A DNA stretch of 64,000 nucleotides. It comes from Fibrobacter sp. UWP2. Its GTDB lineage: Bacteria > Fibrobacterota > Fibrobacteria > Fibrobacterales > Fibrobacteraceae. The stretch covers positions 1 through 64,000 of the forward strand of contig NZ_FQYM01000005.1 of the NCBI RefSeq assembly GCF_900141705.1. The letters are read 5' to 3'. The position numbers and the translations under genes are program-made. Numbering within the stretch: the stretch's first letter is position 1; every line of letters begins with the position of its first letter. The notes beneath the pieces were generated by a model, which saw only the letters and a list, made by a program, of their open reading frames with translations, searched no databases and was not told the DNA's origin. This document shows, piece after piece, positions 48,238 to 55,387 of the stretch.

Positions 48238-49767
48238 ATGCCTACGTCGCAATCTAAAATCCAGGAACTGGAACTGCTCTACAAGATCAGCTCCATTCTA
48301 AACCAGACGCTCGATTTCGAGAGCGTTGCGCATCCGATTTTGGAAGTGGTAGAATCTACGATGGGCGTGGAGCATGCGACACTTACCCTGTACAACCGCC
48401 ATACGGGCGAAATCTCCATTGAAATTGCAGAAGGACTTTCGAACCGTCAGGCGCGCAAGGGTCGCTACAAGGTGGGCGAGGGCATTACCGGCCGCGTTGT
48501 GGAAACGGGCAGGCCAATTATCATTCCCTCCGTGGCGAAGGACCCGGATTTTCTGGACCGCACGGGACGCGGCAAGACCGAGGACAAGGCGTTCCTCTGC
48601 GTGCCTGTGATTATGGAACATCAGGTGATTGGCGCCTTCAGTGCCGACGTGCAGAACCCGGTCGAAGAAGAACTCCCTGAAAAACTTCGTTTGTTAGAAA
48701 TTATTGCGCAGATGCTTGCTGCTGCCGTAAAGCTCCGTCGCGAGGCCCGCGAAGAAAACGAACTTTTGAAGGCCGAAAACGAACGCTTGACCTTGGAACT
48801 CAAGGACCGTTTCCAGCCCGACAACATCATCGGGCGTTCAAGCGAGATGCAGCGCGTGTACGCGCAGATTGACCAGGTTTCGAAAAGCCCCCTGCCCGCA
48901 TTGATTGTAGGCGAGGTGGGTACGGGCAAGGGGCTCGTGGCCGAAGCCATCCATTACCGTTCCGACCGCAACATGGGTCCGTTCGTTCGCGTCCATTGCG
49001 CCTCCATGCCGGAATCGGTATTGGACCGCGAACTGTTCGGCAGCGTGCGCGGAGCCCTCGTGGGCGTATTTGCCGAGACTCCCGGCCGCGTAGAACAGGC
49101 CGAAGGCGGCACGCTGTTCCTTGACGAAGTGGGCGAACTTTCTCCGAACTTGCAGGTGAAACTCTTGCGCCTGTTGCAGAACGGCGAAGTGGAACGCATT
49201 GGTGCCCGCATTCCCAAGAAGGTGAACGTGCGCGTGATTGCGGCCACCACCAAGAACCTGCAGCAGATGGTCGAAGAAGGAACCTTCCGCGAAGATCTCT
49301 ATTACCAGCTGCACATCTTCCCGATTTACGTGCCTCCGCTCAGGAACCGCAAGACAGACATCGTGCTTTTGGCGGACCACTTTGTGGAGCATTACTGCCG
49401 CATCGTGGGCAAGAACGTGCGCCGCCTCGCCCGCACCACCATCAACATGCTCATGAGTTACCCGTGGCCCGGAAACGTGCGCGAACTCGAAAACGGCATT
49501 GAACGCGCCGTCCTTGTGGCCGACGAAGACGTCATCTACCCGCACCATTTCCCGACTACGCTCCAGACCGCCGAAACCAGCGGCACTCCCGTGAACGGAA
49601 ACCTGAAACTCATGGTGGAGGCTTACGAGAAGGACATTATCTGCGACGCCCTCAAGAGCTCTAAGGGAAAAGTCGCCGCTGCCGCCCGTAGCCTCTCTAC
49701 GACTCCGCGTATTTTAACGTACAAGATCAACCAGCTTGGCATAGACCTCGCTGGTTTTGGAAAATAA
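48238..49767 (+). CDS. GAF-AAA+-Fis regulator (NifA/enhancer-binding type)
   Basis: 509 residues: a GAF sensor domain (~10-165), a short coiled linker, a sigma-54-interaction AAA+ domain (~195-430) and a Fis-type helix-turn-helix ('GKVAAAARSLSTTPRILTYKINQLGI'). Walker A is 'GEVGTGKG', Walker B 'LFLDEVGEL' is intact, and the arginine-finger region 'FREDLYYQLHIFPI' is kept. The GAFTGA loop reads GALVGV, which should prevent the normal contact with sigma-54. Domain order is that of NifA/FhlA. The signal and targets are unknown. It may be a repressor or a sigma-70-type activator, as known for a few relatives such as TyrR. Confidence 0.9.
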   Translation: MPTSQSKIQELELLYKISSILNQTLDFESVAHPILEVVESTMGVEHATLTLYNRHTGEISIEIAEGLSNRQARKGRYKVGEGITGRVVETGRPIIIPSVAKDPDFLDRTGRGKTEDKAFLCVPVIMEHQVIGAFSADVQNPVEEELPEKLRLLEIIAQMLAAAVKLRREAREENELLKAENERLTLELKDRFQPDNIIGRSSEMQRVYAQIDQVSKSPLPALIVGEVGTGKGLVAEAIHYRSDRNMGPFVRVHCASMPESVLDRELFGSVRGALVGVFAETPGRVEQAEGGTLFLDEVGELSPNLQVKLLRLLQNGEVERIGARIPKKVNVRVIAATTKNLQQMVEEGTFREDLYYQLHIFPIYVPPLRNRKTDIVLLADHFVEHYCRIVGKNVRRLARTTINMLMSYPWPGNVRELENGIERAVLVADEDVIYPHHFPTTLQTAETSGTPVNGNLKLMVEAYEKDIICDALKSSKGKVAAAARSLSTTPRILTYKINQLGIDLAGFGK

Positions 49768-49788
49768 AGAACTATATTTGATTAAAAA

Positions 49789-51009
49789 ATGATGAATAAT
49801 GTGTACAAGTTATTTTTCTCTTTTGTCTTTGCGGCATTCTTTGTCTCGGCTTGTTCCGACAATTCCTCGGACAGTTCTGATATCGATGCCCCTGATGTAG
49901 AGCAATCGTCGGCTTCAGAAATTCTCTCGTCTGAAACCGTTGCAGACACCTTCGTTGAATATGTCGAACCGCCGACGCTGTCTTGTGAGCCGGTCGAAAA
50001 CATCCAGTTTGAATCTTCGACTGAGCAGGATACGTCGTTTAATATCATAAGTTTTGGTTTTTATGGCGATGACCTGATTGCCATCCCCCGTCATTTCAAT
50101 ATGCGAGGGTTTTATGGTCATGAAGATGATCCTGCCATAGATACTTTTTACGTCAAAAAGAACGGGTCGTCCTCCTGGCAAAAGTATGCAGCCTTTGAAC
50201 ACTATTTATATAAGCAGGAAGGCCATAATCTTTGTATTGTAGGCGACAAACTGGCGTTAGTTCGCTCCGGTGGTTATGCTCCTAACGAGGGCCGCGAGTT
50301 ATGCCATTCGGAAGATGCGAGAAATTGGACTTGCGATTCTGTCCAGGGTGATATTCATAGTGATTTTTGGTTGACCTGTGATGACAAGTATTTCTACAAA
50401 AGTGAAAATGACAAACTCTATTATTCCGAGGATGCATCCGTTTGGAATCCGATTGCTTTTGATTTTACGGATGGGATTCACTCAGTTTATGATGCTTTCT
50501 CTAATGATACTGCTCACTTTGTTTTAGTTAACTACAATGAACCAATCCTGAATAATGCTGGTGAAGCGGTTGATGTGAGTTGGAGAACTGCGCTTCTTCA
50601 TTCCAGGGATATGGTTACTTGGGATACGACTTACATGATGGAAGGTGTAGGGTGGTCTCTTGCGCGTATTGGGGATGTGTATGTATCGAGTGTAGGATGG
50701 GGAGGAAGTGGATTTCTGTATTATTCAAAAGACTTGAAGAACTGGACTCGCGTAAATTTGGTAAATGGAGATTACCGAGCCGAAACCGAAATGACAGATG
50801 CTTCAATGGTTGTGTCAAATGGAACTTTGGTTGCGGTTGGCAACAGGTATGTTTTTGCTTCGAGGAATGGAAAGGACTTCAAGGTTCAGGAAGCTTGCAG
50901 AACCAAGGACAGGTATGTCGACTTGATTGTGGATTCTCAGGGGGCTTTCTATGCCCTTTGGGGTGACATGTATGGCGGAAAATACAATATCCTCCGAGTC
51001 GTAGAATAG
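49789..51009 (+). CDS. Lipoprotein with BNR/sialidase-like propeller repeats
   Basis: The signal peptide ends in 'FVSAC', followed by a Ser/Asp-rich linker ('DNSSDSSDIDAPDVEQSSAS'). The rest (406 in total) has repeated 'YYSEDASVW', 'LLHSRDMVTWD', 'YYSKDLKNWT' and 'FASRNGKDF' units: the Ser-x-Asp/Asn-G/D-x-x-W pattern of BNR/photosynthesis-stability-factor-like propellers. It binds or scans carbohydrate or peptide in relatives, but catalytic sialidase residues are not evident. Surface lipoprotein, substrate unknown. ATG 49789 or 49792 is possible. Confidence 0.75.
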   Translation: MMNNVYKLFFSFVFAAFFVSACSDNSSDSSDIDAPDVEQSSASEILSSETVADTFVEYVEPPTLSCEPVENIQFESSTEQDTSFNIISFGFYGDDLIAIPRHFNMRGFYGHEDDPAIDTFYVKKNGSSSWQKYAAFEHYLYKQEGHNLCIVGDKLALVRSGGYAPNEGRELCHSEDARNWTCDSVQGDIHSDFWLTCDDKYFYKSENDKLYYSEDASVWNPIAFDFTDGIHSVYDAFSNDTAHFVLVNYNEPILNNAGEAVDVSWRTALLHSRDMVTWDTTYMMEGVGWSLARIGDVYVSSVGWGGSGFLYYSKDLKNWTRVNLVNGDYRAETEMTDASMVVSNGTLVAVGNRYVFASRNGKDFKVQEACRTKDRYVDLIVDSQGAFYALWGDMYGGKYNILRVVE

Positions 51010-51033
51010 CGCAAATACCGGCAATTCCAAAAG

Positions 51034-51058
51034 TCTCTCGTCTCTCATCTCTCGTCTG
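51034..51058. repeat. Heptamer tandem repeat upstream of tyrS
   Basis: TCTCTCG-TCTCTCA-TCTCTCG-TCTG: three and a half copies of a pyrimidine-rich 7-mer, about 65 bases before tyrS and just before a TATATTTACCCC promoter-like element. A second 7-mer array precedes mqnD. Confidence 0.7.
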
Positions 51059-51123
51059 TTTCTATATTTACCCCGTATGATAATCCATTCCTTCTGCATG
51101 GACTTTTAACCACTGAGAAAATT

Positions 51124-52341
51124 ATGCAATTCCGTCCTGTAAAAGAACAGCTTGATATTTTGATGCGCGGCGTTATCGATGTTGTGCCGCAGGAAGAACT
51201 CGAAAAGAAACTCCAGAAGTCCTACGATACCGGGGTCCCGCTCCGTATCAAGATGGGTGTTGACCCGACAGCCCCGGACGTGCACTTCGGCCATACGGTC
51301 GTGATGCGCAAGCTCCGCCAGTTCCAGGACTTGGGACACACGGTTGTGCTCATCGTGGGTGACTACACCGCACAGATCGGTGACCCGAGCGGCCGCAACA
51401 AGGCCCGCCCGCGCCTCAGCCATGAACAGGTGCTCGAGAATGCGAAGGAATACCAGGAACAGTTCTTCAAGGTCGTCCGCCGCGACCAGGTGGAAATCCA
51501 CTACAACGGCGAATGGTTCAGTAAGCTCCCGTTCAGCAAGGTGACCGAACTCATGGGTCAGTTCACCGTGGCCCAGATGCTCGAACGCGAGGACTTCCAC
51601 AACCGCTATACAGCTAACACGCCCATCAGCCTGCACGAGTTCATGTACCCGATGATGCAGGGCTACGATTCCGTGGCCATCAAGAGTGACGTGGAACTCG
51701 GTGGCACCGACCAGAAGTTCAACGTGCTCCGCGGTCGCGACTTGCAGCTTTTCGAAGGCATGGAACCGCAGATCGGCCTCTTCATGCCGATCCTCCTTGG
51801 TACCGACGGCAAGGTCAAGATGAGTAAGTCCATCGGCAACTACGTGGGCCTGAACGAGCCCGCCGACGTGATGTACCACAAGATTTACAGCCTCGCCGAC
51901 AGCATCGTCGAGAACTGGTTCGAACTTCTCACCAACATCCCGCTTGCAGAAATCAAGCAGATGATGGCAGACATTGCCGCTGGCAAGATGAACCCGAACG
52001 ATGCCAAGCACCGCCTCGCCATCGACATCGTCACTCAGTATTACGGCGCAGACGCCGCCGAGGCCGCCGCAGCGAAGGAACGCGAAATCCACAGCGGTAA
52101 CGCCATCCCGAGCGATGCTGCCGAATGCAGCGTGGCGGCCGGCACCTACGGTGCCCTGGACCTGCTCGTTGAAATCAAAGCCTTTGCAAGCAAAGGCGAA
52201 GCCCGCCGCATGGTCCAGAACGGCGGCGTGAAGATTGGCGGCGAAAAGCTTGCCGATCCGCAGTCCCAGATTGAAATCAAGGGCGCAGACCAGCTGGTGG
52301 TCCAGGTGGGCAAGCGCAAGTTCTTCAAGGTGAATTTCTAG
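51124..52341 (+). CDS. tyrS: Tyrosyl-tRNA synthetase
   Basis: Class I synthetase, 405 residues. HIGH motif 'PDVHFGHTVVMRKLRQ', 'LIVGDYTAQIGDPSGR', 'MQGYDSVAIKSDVELGGTDQKFN', KMSKS motif 'DGKVKMSKSIGNYV', and a C-terminal S4 RNA-binding domain ('FASKGEARRMVQNGGVKIGGEKL'). It is the TyrRS subclass with HFGH found in many Gram-negative bacteria. No ribosome-binding site is obvious (ccactgagaaaatt before ATG). It is 4 bases before the PfkB-kinase gene. Confidence 0.97.
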   Translation: MQFRPVKEQLDILMRGVIDVVPQEELEKKLQKSYDTGVPLRIKMGVDPTAPDVHFGHTVVMRKLRQFQDLGHTVVLIVGDYTAQIGDPSGRNKARPRLSHEQVLENAKEYQEQFFKVVRRDQVEIHYNGEWFSKLPFSKVTELMGQFTVAQMLEREDFHNRYTANTPISLHEFMYPMMQGYDSVAIKSDVELGGTDQKFNVLRGRDLQLFEGMEPQIGLFMPILLGTDGKVKMSKSIGNYVGLNEPADVMYHKIYSLADSIVENWFELLTNIPLAEIKQMMADIAAGKMNPNDAKHRLAIDIVTQYYGADAAEAAAAKEREIHSGNAIPSDAAECSVAAGTYGALDLLVEIKAFASKGEARRMVQNGGVKIGGEKLADPQSQIEIKGADQLVVQVGKRKFFKVNF

Positions 52342-52345
52342 TACC

Positions 52346-53302
52346 ATGCCGCAAGAAACTCTGATTCTCGGGCTGAACCCCGCCTGGCAGCGTCTTTTTT
52401 TCCTCGACAAGTTTACGCCGGGGGAGGTGCATCGCGTCCCCAAGGTCGAGGAATACGCTTCGGGCAAGGGCATTAACTGCGGTCGTGTGCTGCAGCACCT
52501 GGGCGGGAACCCCTTGCTCATGCATTTTCTCGGTGCCGACTACGGCTCCCGCATTTTTGATGAGCTCTCGGCATGCGGCTTGAACCAGGCGCCGGTGTGG
52601 ATCAAGGAACCGACCCGCATTTGCACGACCATCGCCTGTGAGGGTGATTCGACGGAACTCATTGAACCGTCCCCGATACTTACCGAGGCCGAGAACGAAG
52701 ACTTTATCCAGACCCTCAACGAGTACTGGACCTCCACGCAGTGCGTGGCGCTTTGCGGTTCGTTCCCGCAGGGCTTTGACGTTAGCCGCATCAATGCGTT
52801 CGACTTTGCCGGCAAGCGCGTCTTTATCGATGCTATCGAAGACATTGACGCCTGGCTCGAGAAGGGCGTGGAACTCCTCAAGATCAACTTGAAGGAATAC
52901 TGCAAGTTGCTCTCGCGCCTGGGAATCCCGCAGGTGACCTCGAGCCCGCAGTTCTGGAAGATGACCGCCACCGCTGTCCTCGAACGCCTCCCCATCAAGA
53001 ATCTAGTGGTGACCGACGAGGATTCGCCGGTTCGCGCCTTCCGCCTGGTCGAAAAGAAGTTCCAGGGGATGCAGCTTCAGCCGCCCGCCATTACGGTGCA
53101 AAACGACATTGGTGCCGGCGATTCCTTCTTTGCCGGTTGGCTCTATGCCGATGGCGAGGGTCTAGGCTTCGAGGAGGCCTTGGTCAAGGCGACTGCTGTC
53201 GCCGTCGCCCGCTGCGAGGTCGAACGTCCGTGGAACCTGAGCCTGGAACGCGTCGCCGAACTCGAAGCCGAACTCCAGTCCCAAATCGAAAAACTGGAAT
53301 AA
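52346..53302 (+). CDS. PfkB-family sugar kinase (1-phosphofructokinase/tagatose-6-P kinase-like)
   Basis: 318 residues with the PfkB order of motifs: 'LILGLNPAWQRLFFLDKFTPGEVHR' (the LacC/FruK type opening), 'YASGKGINCGRVLQHLGG' (substrate site), and 'VQNDIGAGDSFFAGWLYADGEG' (GAGD catalytic Asp, anion hole) near the C-terminus. It phosphorylates a sugar phosphate in central metabolism; the exact substrate cannot be read from sequence. It follows tyrS by 4 bases and precedes mqnB by 18, in one probable transcript. Confidence 0.85.
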   Translation: MPQETLILGLNPAWQRLFFLDKFTPGEVHRVPKVEEYASGKGINCGRVLQHLGGNPLLMHFLGADYGSRIFDELSACGLNQAPVWIKEPTRICTTIACEGDSTELIEPSPILTEAENEDFIQTLNEYWTSTQCVALCGSFPQGFDVSRINAFDFAGKRVFIDAIEDIDAWLEKGVELLKINLKEYCKLLSRLGIPQVTSSPQFWKMTATAVLERLPIKNLVVTDEDSPVRAFRLVEKKFQGMQLQPPAITVQNDIGAGDSFFAGWLYADGEGLGFEEALVKATAVAVARCEVERPWNLSLERVAELEAELQSQIEKLE

Positions 53303-53320
53303 GGTCCTCAGGAGGTCCGG

Positions 53321-53968
53321 GTGAACAAGACTCTCGTTGCATTTGCCTCCAAGCAGGAATTCAATACACTTTTCCCGCAAATCTCGGCGGTGGTCGCCGC
53401 GTCGACTCCTGTTTCCGTGGGTGCGCTCTACGATGTGACCGTCTGCGGTGTGGGCGTCCTTGATTTTTCTGTGAATCTTGCTTCCCAGTTGAGCAAGCAC
53501 CGCTACGAGCGCGTAATCATGCTGGGTATTTGCGGTGCCTACGAAGGTCGCGATATCCAGGTTGGCGAGGTGGTCCGCGTCGATACCGAGGTGGTGGGCG
53601 ACATGGGCGTGCAAAATGCCGAGGGCCACTTTATCCCGTGGGGCGAACTTATTGGGGAACCGGTCATTTACAAAGGCGATTCTCCCCGCTTGCTCCCGTT
53701 GCGCCTGGCTTCCGTTCGTTCGGTGGTGGGCGTCACGGTCAACACCTGCACGGGCACGCGCTACCTCTCGCTTCGCCGTTCGGGCATGTTCAACGCCGAT
53801 GTAGAAACTATGGAAGGCGCCGCCTGTTTTGCCGTTTGCAAAAAGTTCGGTGCGTCCGTTTTCCAGTTCCGCGCCGTGAGCAACATCGCGACCGACCGCG
53901 ACACCTCTGCCTGGAAAATTCCCGAAGCCCTCGCCGCCCTCAAGGAACGGGTCCTGGACAACCTTTAA
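53321..53968 (+). CDS. mqnB: Futalosine hydrolase
   Basis: A GTG start with CAGGAGG 5 bases before it. 215 residues of the PNP/MTAN nucleosidase fold: 'VCGVGVLDFSVNLASQLSKH', 'VIMLGICGAYEGRDIQVGEVV' and 'NADVETMEGAACFAVCKKFGASVFQFRAVSNIATDRD' (catalytic 'VETMEGAA' and the late Asp). Futalosine hydrolase removes the base from futalosine in the alternative menaquinone pathway. mqnD downstream supports this assignment over MTA/SAH nucleosidase. Confidence 0.88.
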   Translation: MNKTLVAFASKQEFNTLFPQISAVVAASTPVSVGALYDVTVCGVGVLDFSVNLASQLSKHRYERVIMLGICGAYEGRDIQVGEVVRVDTEVVGDMGVQNAEGHFIPWGELIGEPVIYKGDSPRLLPLRLASVRSVVGVTVNTCTGTRYLSLRRSGMFNADVETMEGAACFAVCKKFGASVFQFRAVSNIATDRDTSAWKIPEALAALKERVLDNL

Positions 53969-54081
53969 CCCGCGATAAACATTCATCGGCCAGCGATAAA
54001 CATCCTTCGACCCGCGATAAACGTCCCGCCCCCGCACCAATTATCCATCATCCATTATCAATTATCAATCATCAATTACCC
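53969..54081. repeat. Two tandem arrays between mqnB and mqnD
   Basis: Three 21-base copies (53969-53989, 53990-54010, 54011-54031) share CCCGCGATAAAC, followed after 8 bases by six 7-base copies of ATTATCA type (54040-54081) that end exactly at the mqnD start codon. No ribosome-binding site remains between the array and the ATG. Copy-number change would alter the mqnD leader. Confidence 0.8.
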
Positions 54082-54873
54082 ATGCGTCTTTCCCTCGGCA
54101 TCTCCACCTGTCCAAACGACACCTTTATCTATGAAGCTTTAATCCACGGGCTAGAAAATTCGCCTTTCGAATGGGATGTGCACTTTGCCGACGTGCAGAC
54201 CTTGAACGAGATGGTCATGCGTGGCGAACTGGACGTGGCGAAGGTGAGCGCACAGATTTATCCGCAGGTAAAGCGGAACTACCGGTGCCTTGATTGTGGC
54301 GGAGCCATTGGTTATGGCTGTGGTCCACTTCTGCTCTCGTCCAAAGAAAACGGGTTTGACCCCGCCGCCTTTACCACGCTCCCTGGACAAAACACCACGG
54401 CGGCGCTTCTGTTCAAGTTCTGGTACAAGAACGAATTTGGCGGGACTCCAAAACTCGACTACGCCCTTTTTAACGAAGTCTACCAAGGGCTCCTTTCGGG
54501 GCGGGTCGTGCAGGGGGTCACCATCCACGAGCACCGCTTTACTTGGAAGCGCGACGGACTGCATCTTTTGCAAGACCTGGGCGCCTACTGGGAAGCGAAA
54601 ACGTCGGCTCCGATTCCCCTTGGCATTGCGGTTGCGCGGTGTGATGTTCCTCACAACGTTGTCGCGCAAATCGAATCCGAAATTCGCGAGAGTTTGCGCA
54701 TCGCAAAAAAACGTGCCAATATTGTTTCTCCGTTTATCGCCCAAAAAGCACAAATTGACGATGAAAATGTCATCGTTTCGCACATCAAAATGTTCGTGAA
54801 CGACTTCTCCGAGGACGTGGGCGAGGCGGGCAAGAGGGCTTTGGAGCGTCTTTGGGGCTTTTTTGGCTGTTAA
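54082..54873 (+). CDS. mqnD: 1,4-dihydroxy-6-naphthoate synthase
   Basis: It acts late in the futalosine menaquinone pathway, opening cyclic dehypoxanthinyl futalosine to 1,4-dihydroxy-6-naphthoate. The N-terminus 'LGISTCPNDTFIYEALIHG' is the MqnD signature; 'DVQTLNEMVMRGELDVAKVSAQIYPQV', 'CDCGGAIGYGCGPLLLS'-type loop and 'TIHEHRFTW' (catalytic His) follow. 263 residues with the periplasmic-binding-protein fold; no signal peptide. ATG 54082 sits immediately after the 7-mer array. With mqnB it shows that this anaerobe makes menaquinone, consistent with fumarate respiration. Confidence 0.93.
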   Translation: MRLSLGISTCPNDTFIYEALIHGLENSPFEWDVHFADVQTLNEMVMRGELDVAKVSAQIYPQVKRNYRCLDCGGAIGYGCGPLLLSSKENGFDPAAFTTLPGQNTTAALLFKFWYKNEFGGTPKLDYALFNEVYQGLLSGRVVQGVTIHEHRFTWKRDGLHLLQDLGAYWEAKTSAPIPLGIAVARCDVPHNVVAQIESEIRESLRIAKKRANIVSPFIAQKAQIDDENVIVSHIKMFVNDFSEDVGEAGKRALERLWGFFGC

Positions 54874-54880
54874 TAAGCTG

Positions 54881-54909
54881 TTGATAAGCCAAAAAACGTG
54901 TAATAATAT
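54881..54909 (+). promoter_or_regulatory. Promoter TTGATA-17-TAATAT for the H1-like gene
   Basis: TTGATA (54881-54886), 17 bases, TAATAT (54904-54909). The predicted leader of about 85 bases contains a GTAAAA/TTTTTAC stem at 54916-54931. Confidence 0.55.
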
Positions 54910-54999
54910 CTAAATGTAAAAGTGTTTTTACAAAATCGCTGTTTTTTGCGAAAAACTTTATTTATTTTCCAAAAAGCATCTTTTTTTGGAGATATGCTT

Positions 55000-55200
55000 A
55001 TGAGTATAGTTAACGACCTCGATCAAGAAGTTGAAAACTTCAAGCGTGAGTACGAAAAGTTCGAACGCGGCAACAAGTCCGCTGGAACGCGTGCTCGCAA
55101 GGTTCTGCAGGACATCAAAAAGACCTGTCAGGAAATCCGTGTATCTATCCAAGGCGCCAAGAAGGAGGAGGAAAAGTCCAACATTCCCCCTGCAAATTGA
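55000..55200 (+). CDS. Histone-H1-like (Hc1-type) small nucleoid protein
   Basis: 66 residues, starting at ATG 55000 with GGAG 8 bases before it. 'NFKREYEKFERGNKSAGTRARKVLQDIKKTCQEIRVSIQGAKK' matches the N-terminal helical domain of chlamydial Hc1 and its relatives, without the long Lys/Ala tail. It probably forms a helical dimer that binds DNA. Copies of this type occur widely in Bacteroidetes and Fibrobacteres. It has its own promoter and a downstream hairpin (55242-55265). Confidence 0.8.
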   Translation: MSIVNDLDQEVENFKREYEKFERGNKSAGTRARKVLQDIKKTCQEIRVSIQGAKKEEEKSNIPPAN

Positions 55201-55241
55201 CGTCTAAAAACCTGATAGATGGCATGGATCACTCTTTTTTC

Positions 55242-55265
55242 CGCAAAAAACGGGCGTTTTTTGCG
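55242..55265. terminator. Perfect 11-bp-arm hairpin after the H1-like gene
   Basis: CGCAAAAAACG-GG-CGTTTTTTGCG. The T6 run is inside the stem and the hairpin is followed by AAAAACG, so it is at best an atypical terminator. It sits just upstream of the OmpA-gene promoter. Confidence 0.45.
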
Positions 55266-55273
55266 AAAAACGT

Positions 55274-55302
55274 TTGACTAATGCCGTTTTTGAAGGTATA
55301 TT
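55274..55302 (+). promoter_or_regulatory. Promoter TTGACT-17-TATATT for the OmpA/TPR/TolQR operon
   Basis: TTGACT (55274-55279), 17-base spacer, TATATT (55297-55302): an exact copy of the pattern at 560-588. The expected start is near 55309, leaving a leader of about 80 bases before ATG 55388. Confidence 0.75.
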
Positions 55303-55387
55303 CCCACTTGGGTTTAGATTTGTCAATTTTGGCAAACTATAAGTTCAACGATTTTTATGTGTTCTATGATTGGAGAAACGTAGCAGT

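Noticed and set aside
53530-54081. N-terminal extension of MqnD through the mqnB gene
   Set aside because: The open frame upstream of 54082 is an out-of-frame reading of mqnB and the repeat arrays; the MqnD family begins at 'LGISTCPNDTF'.
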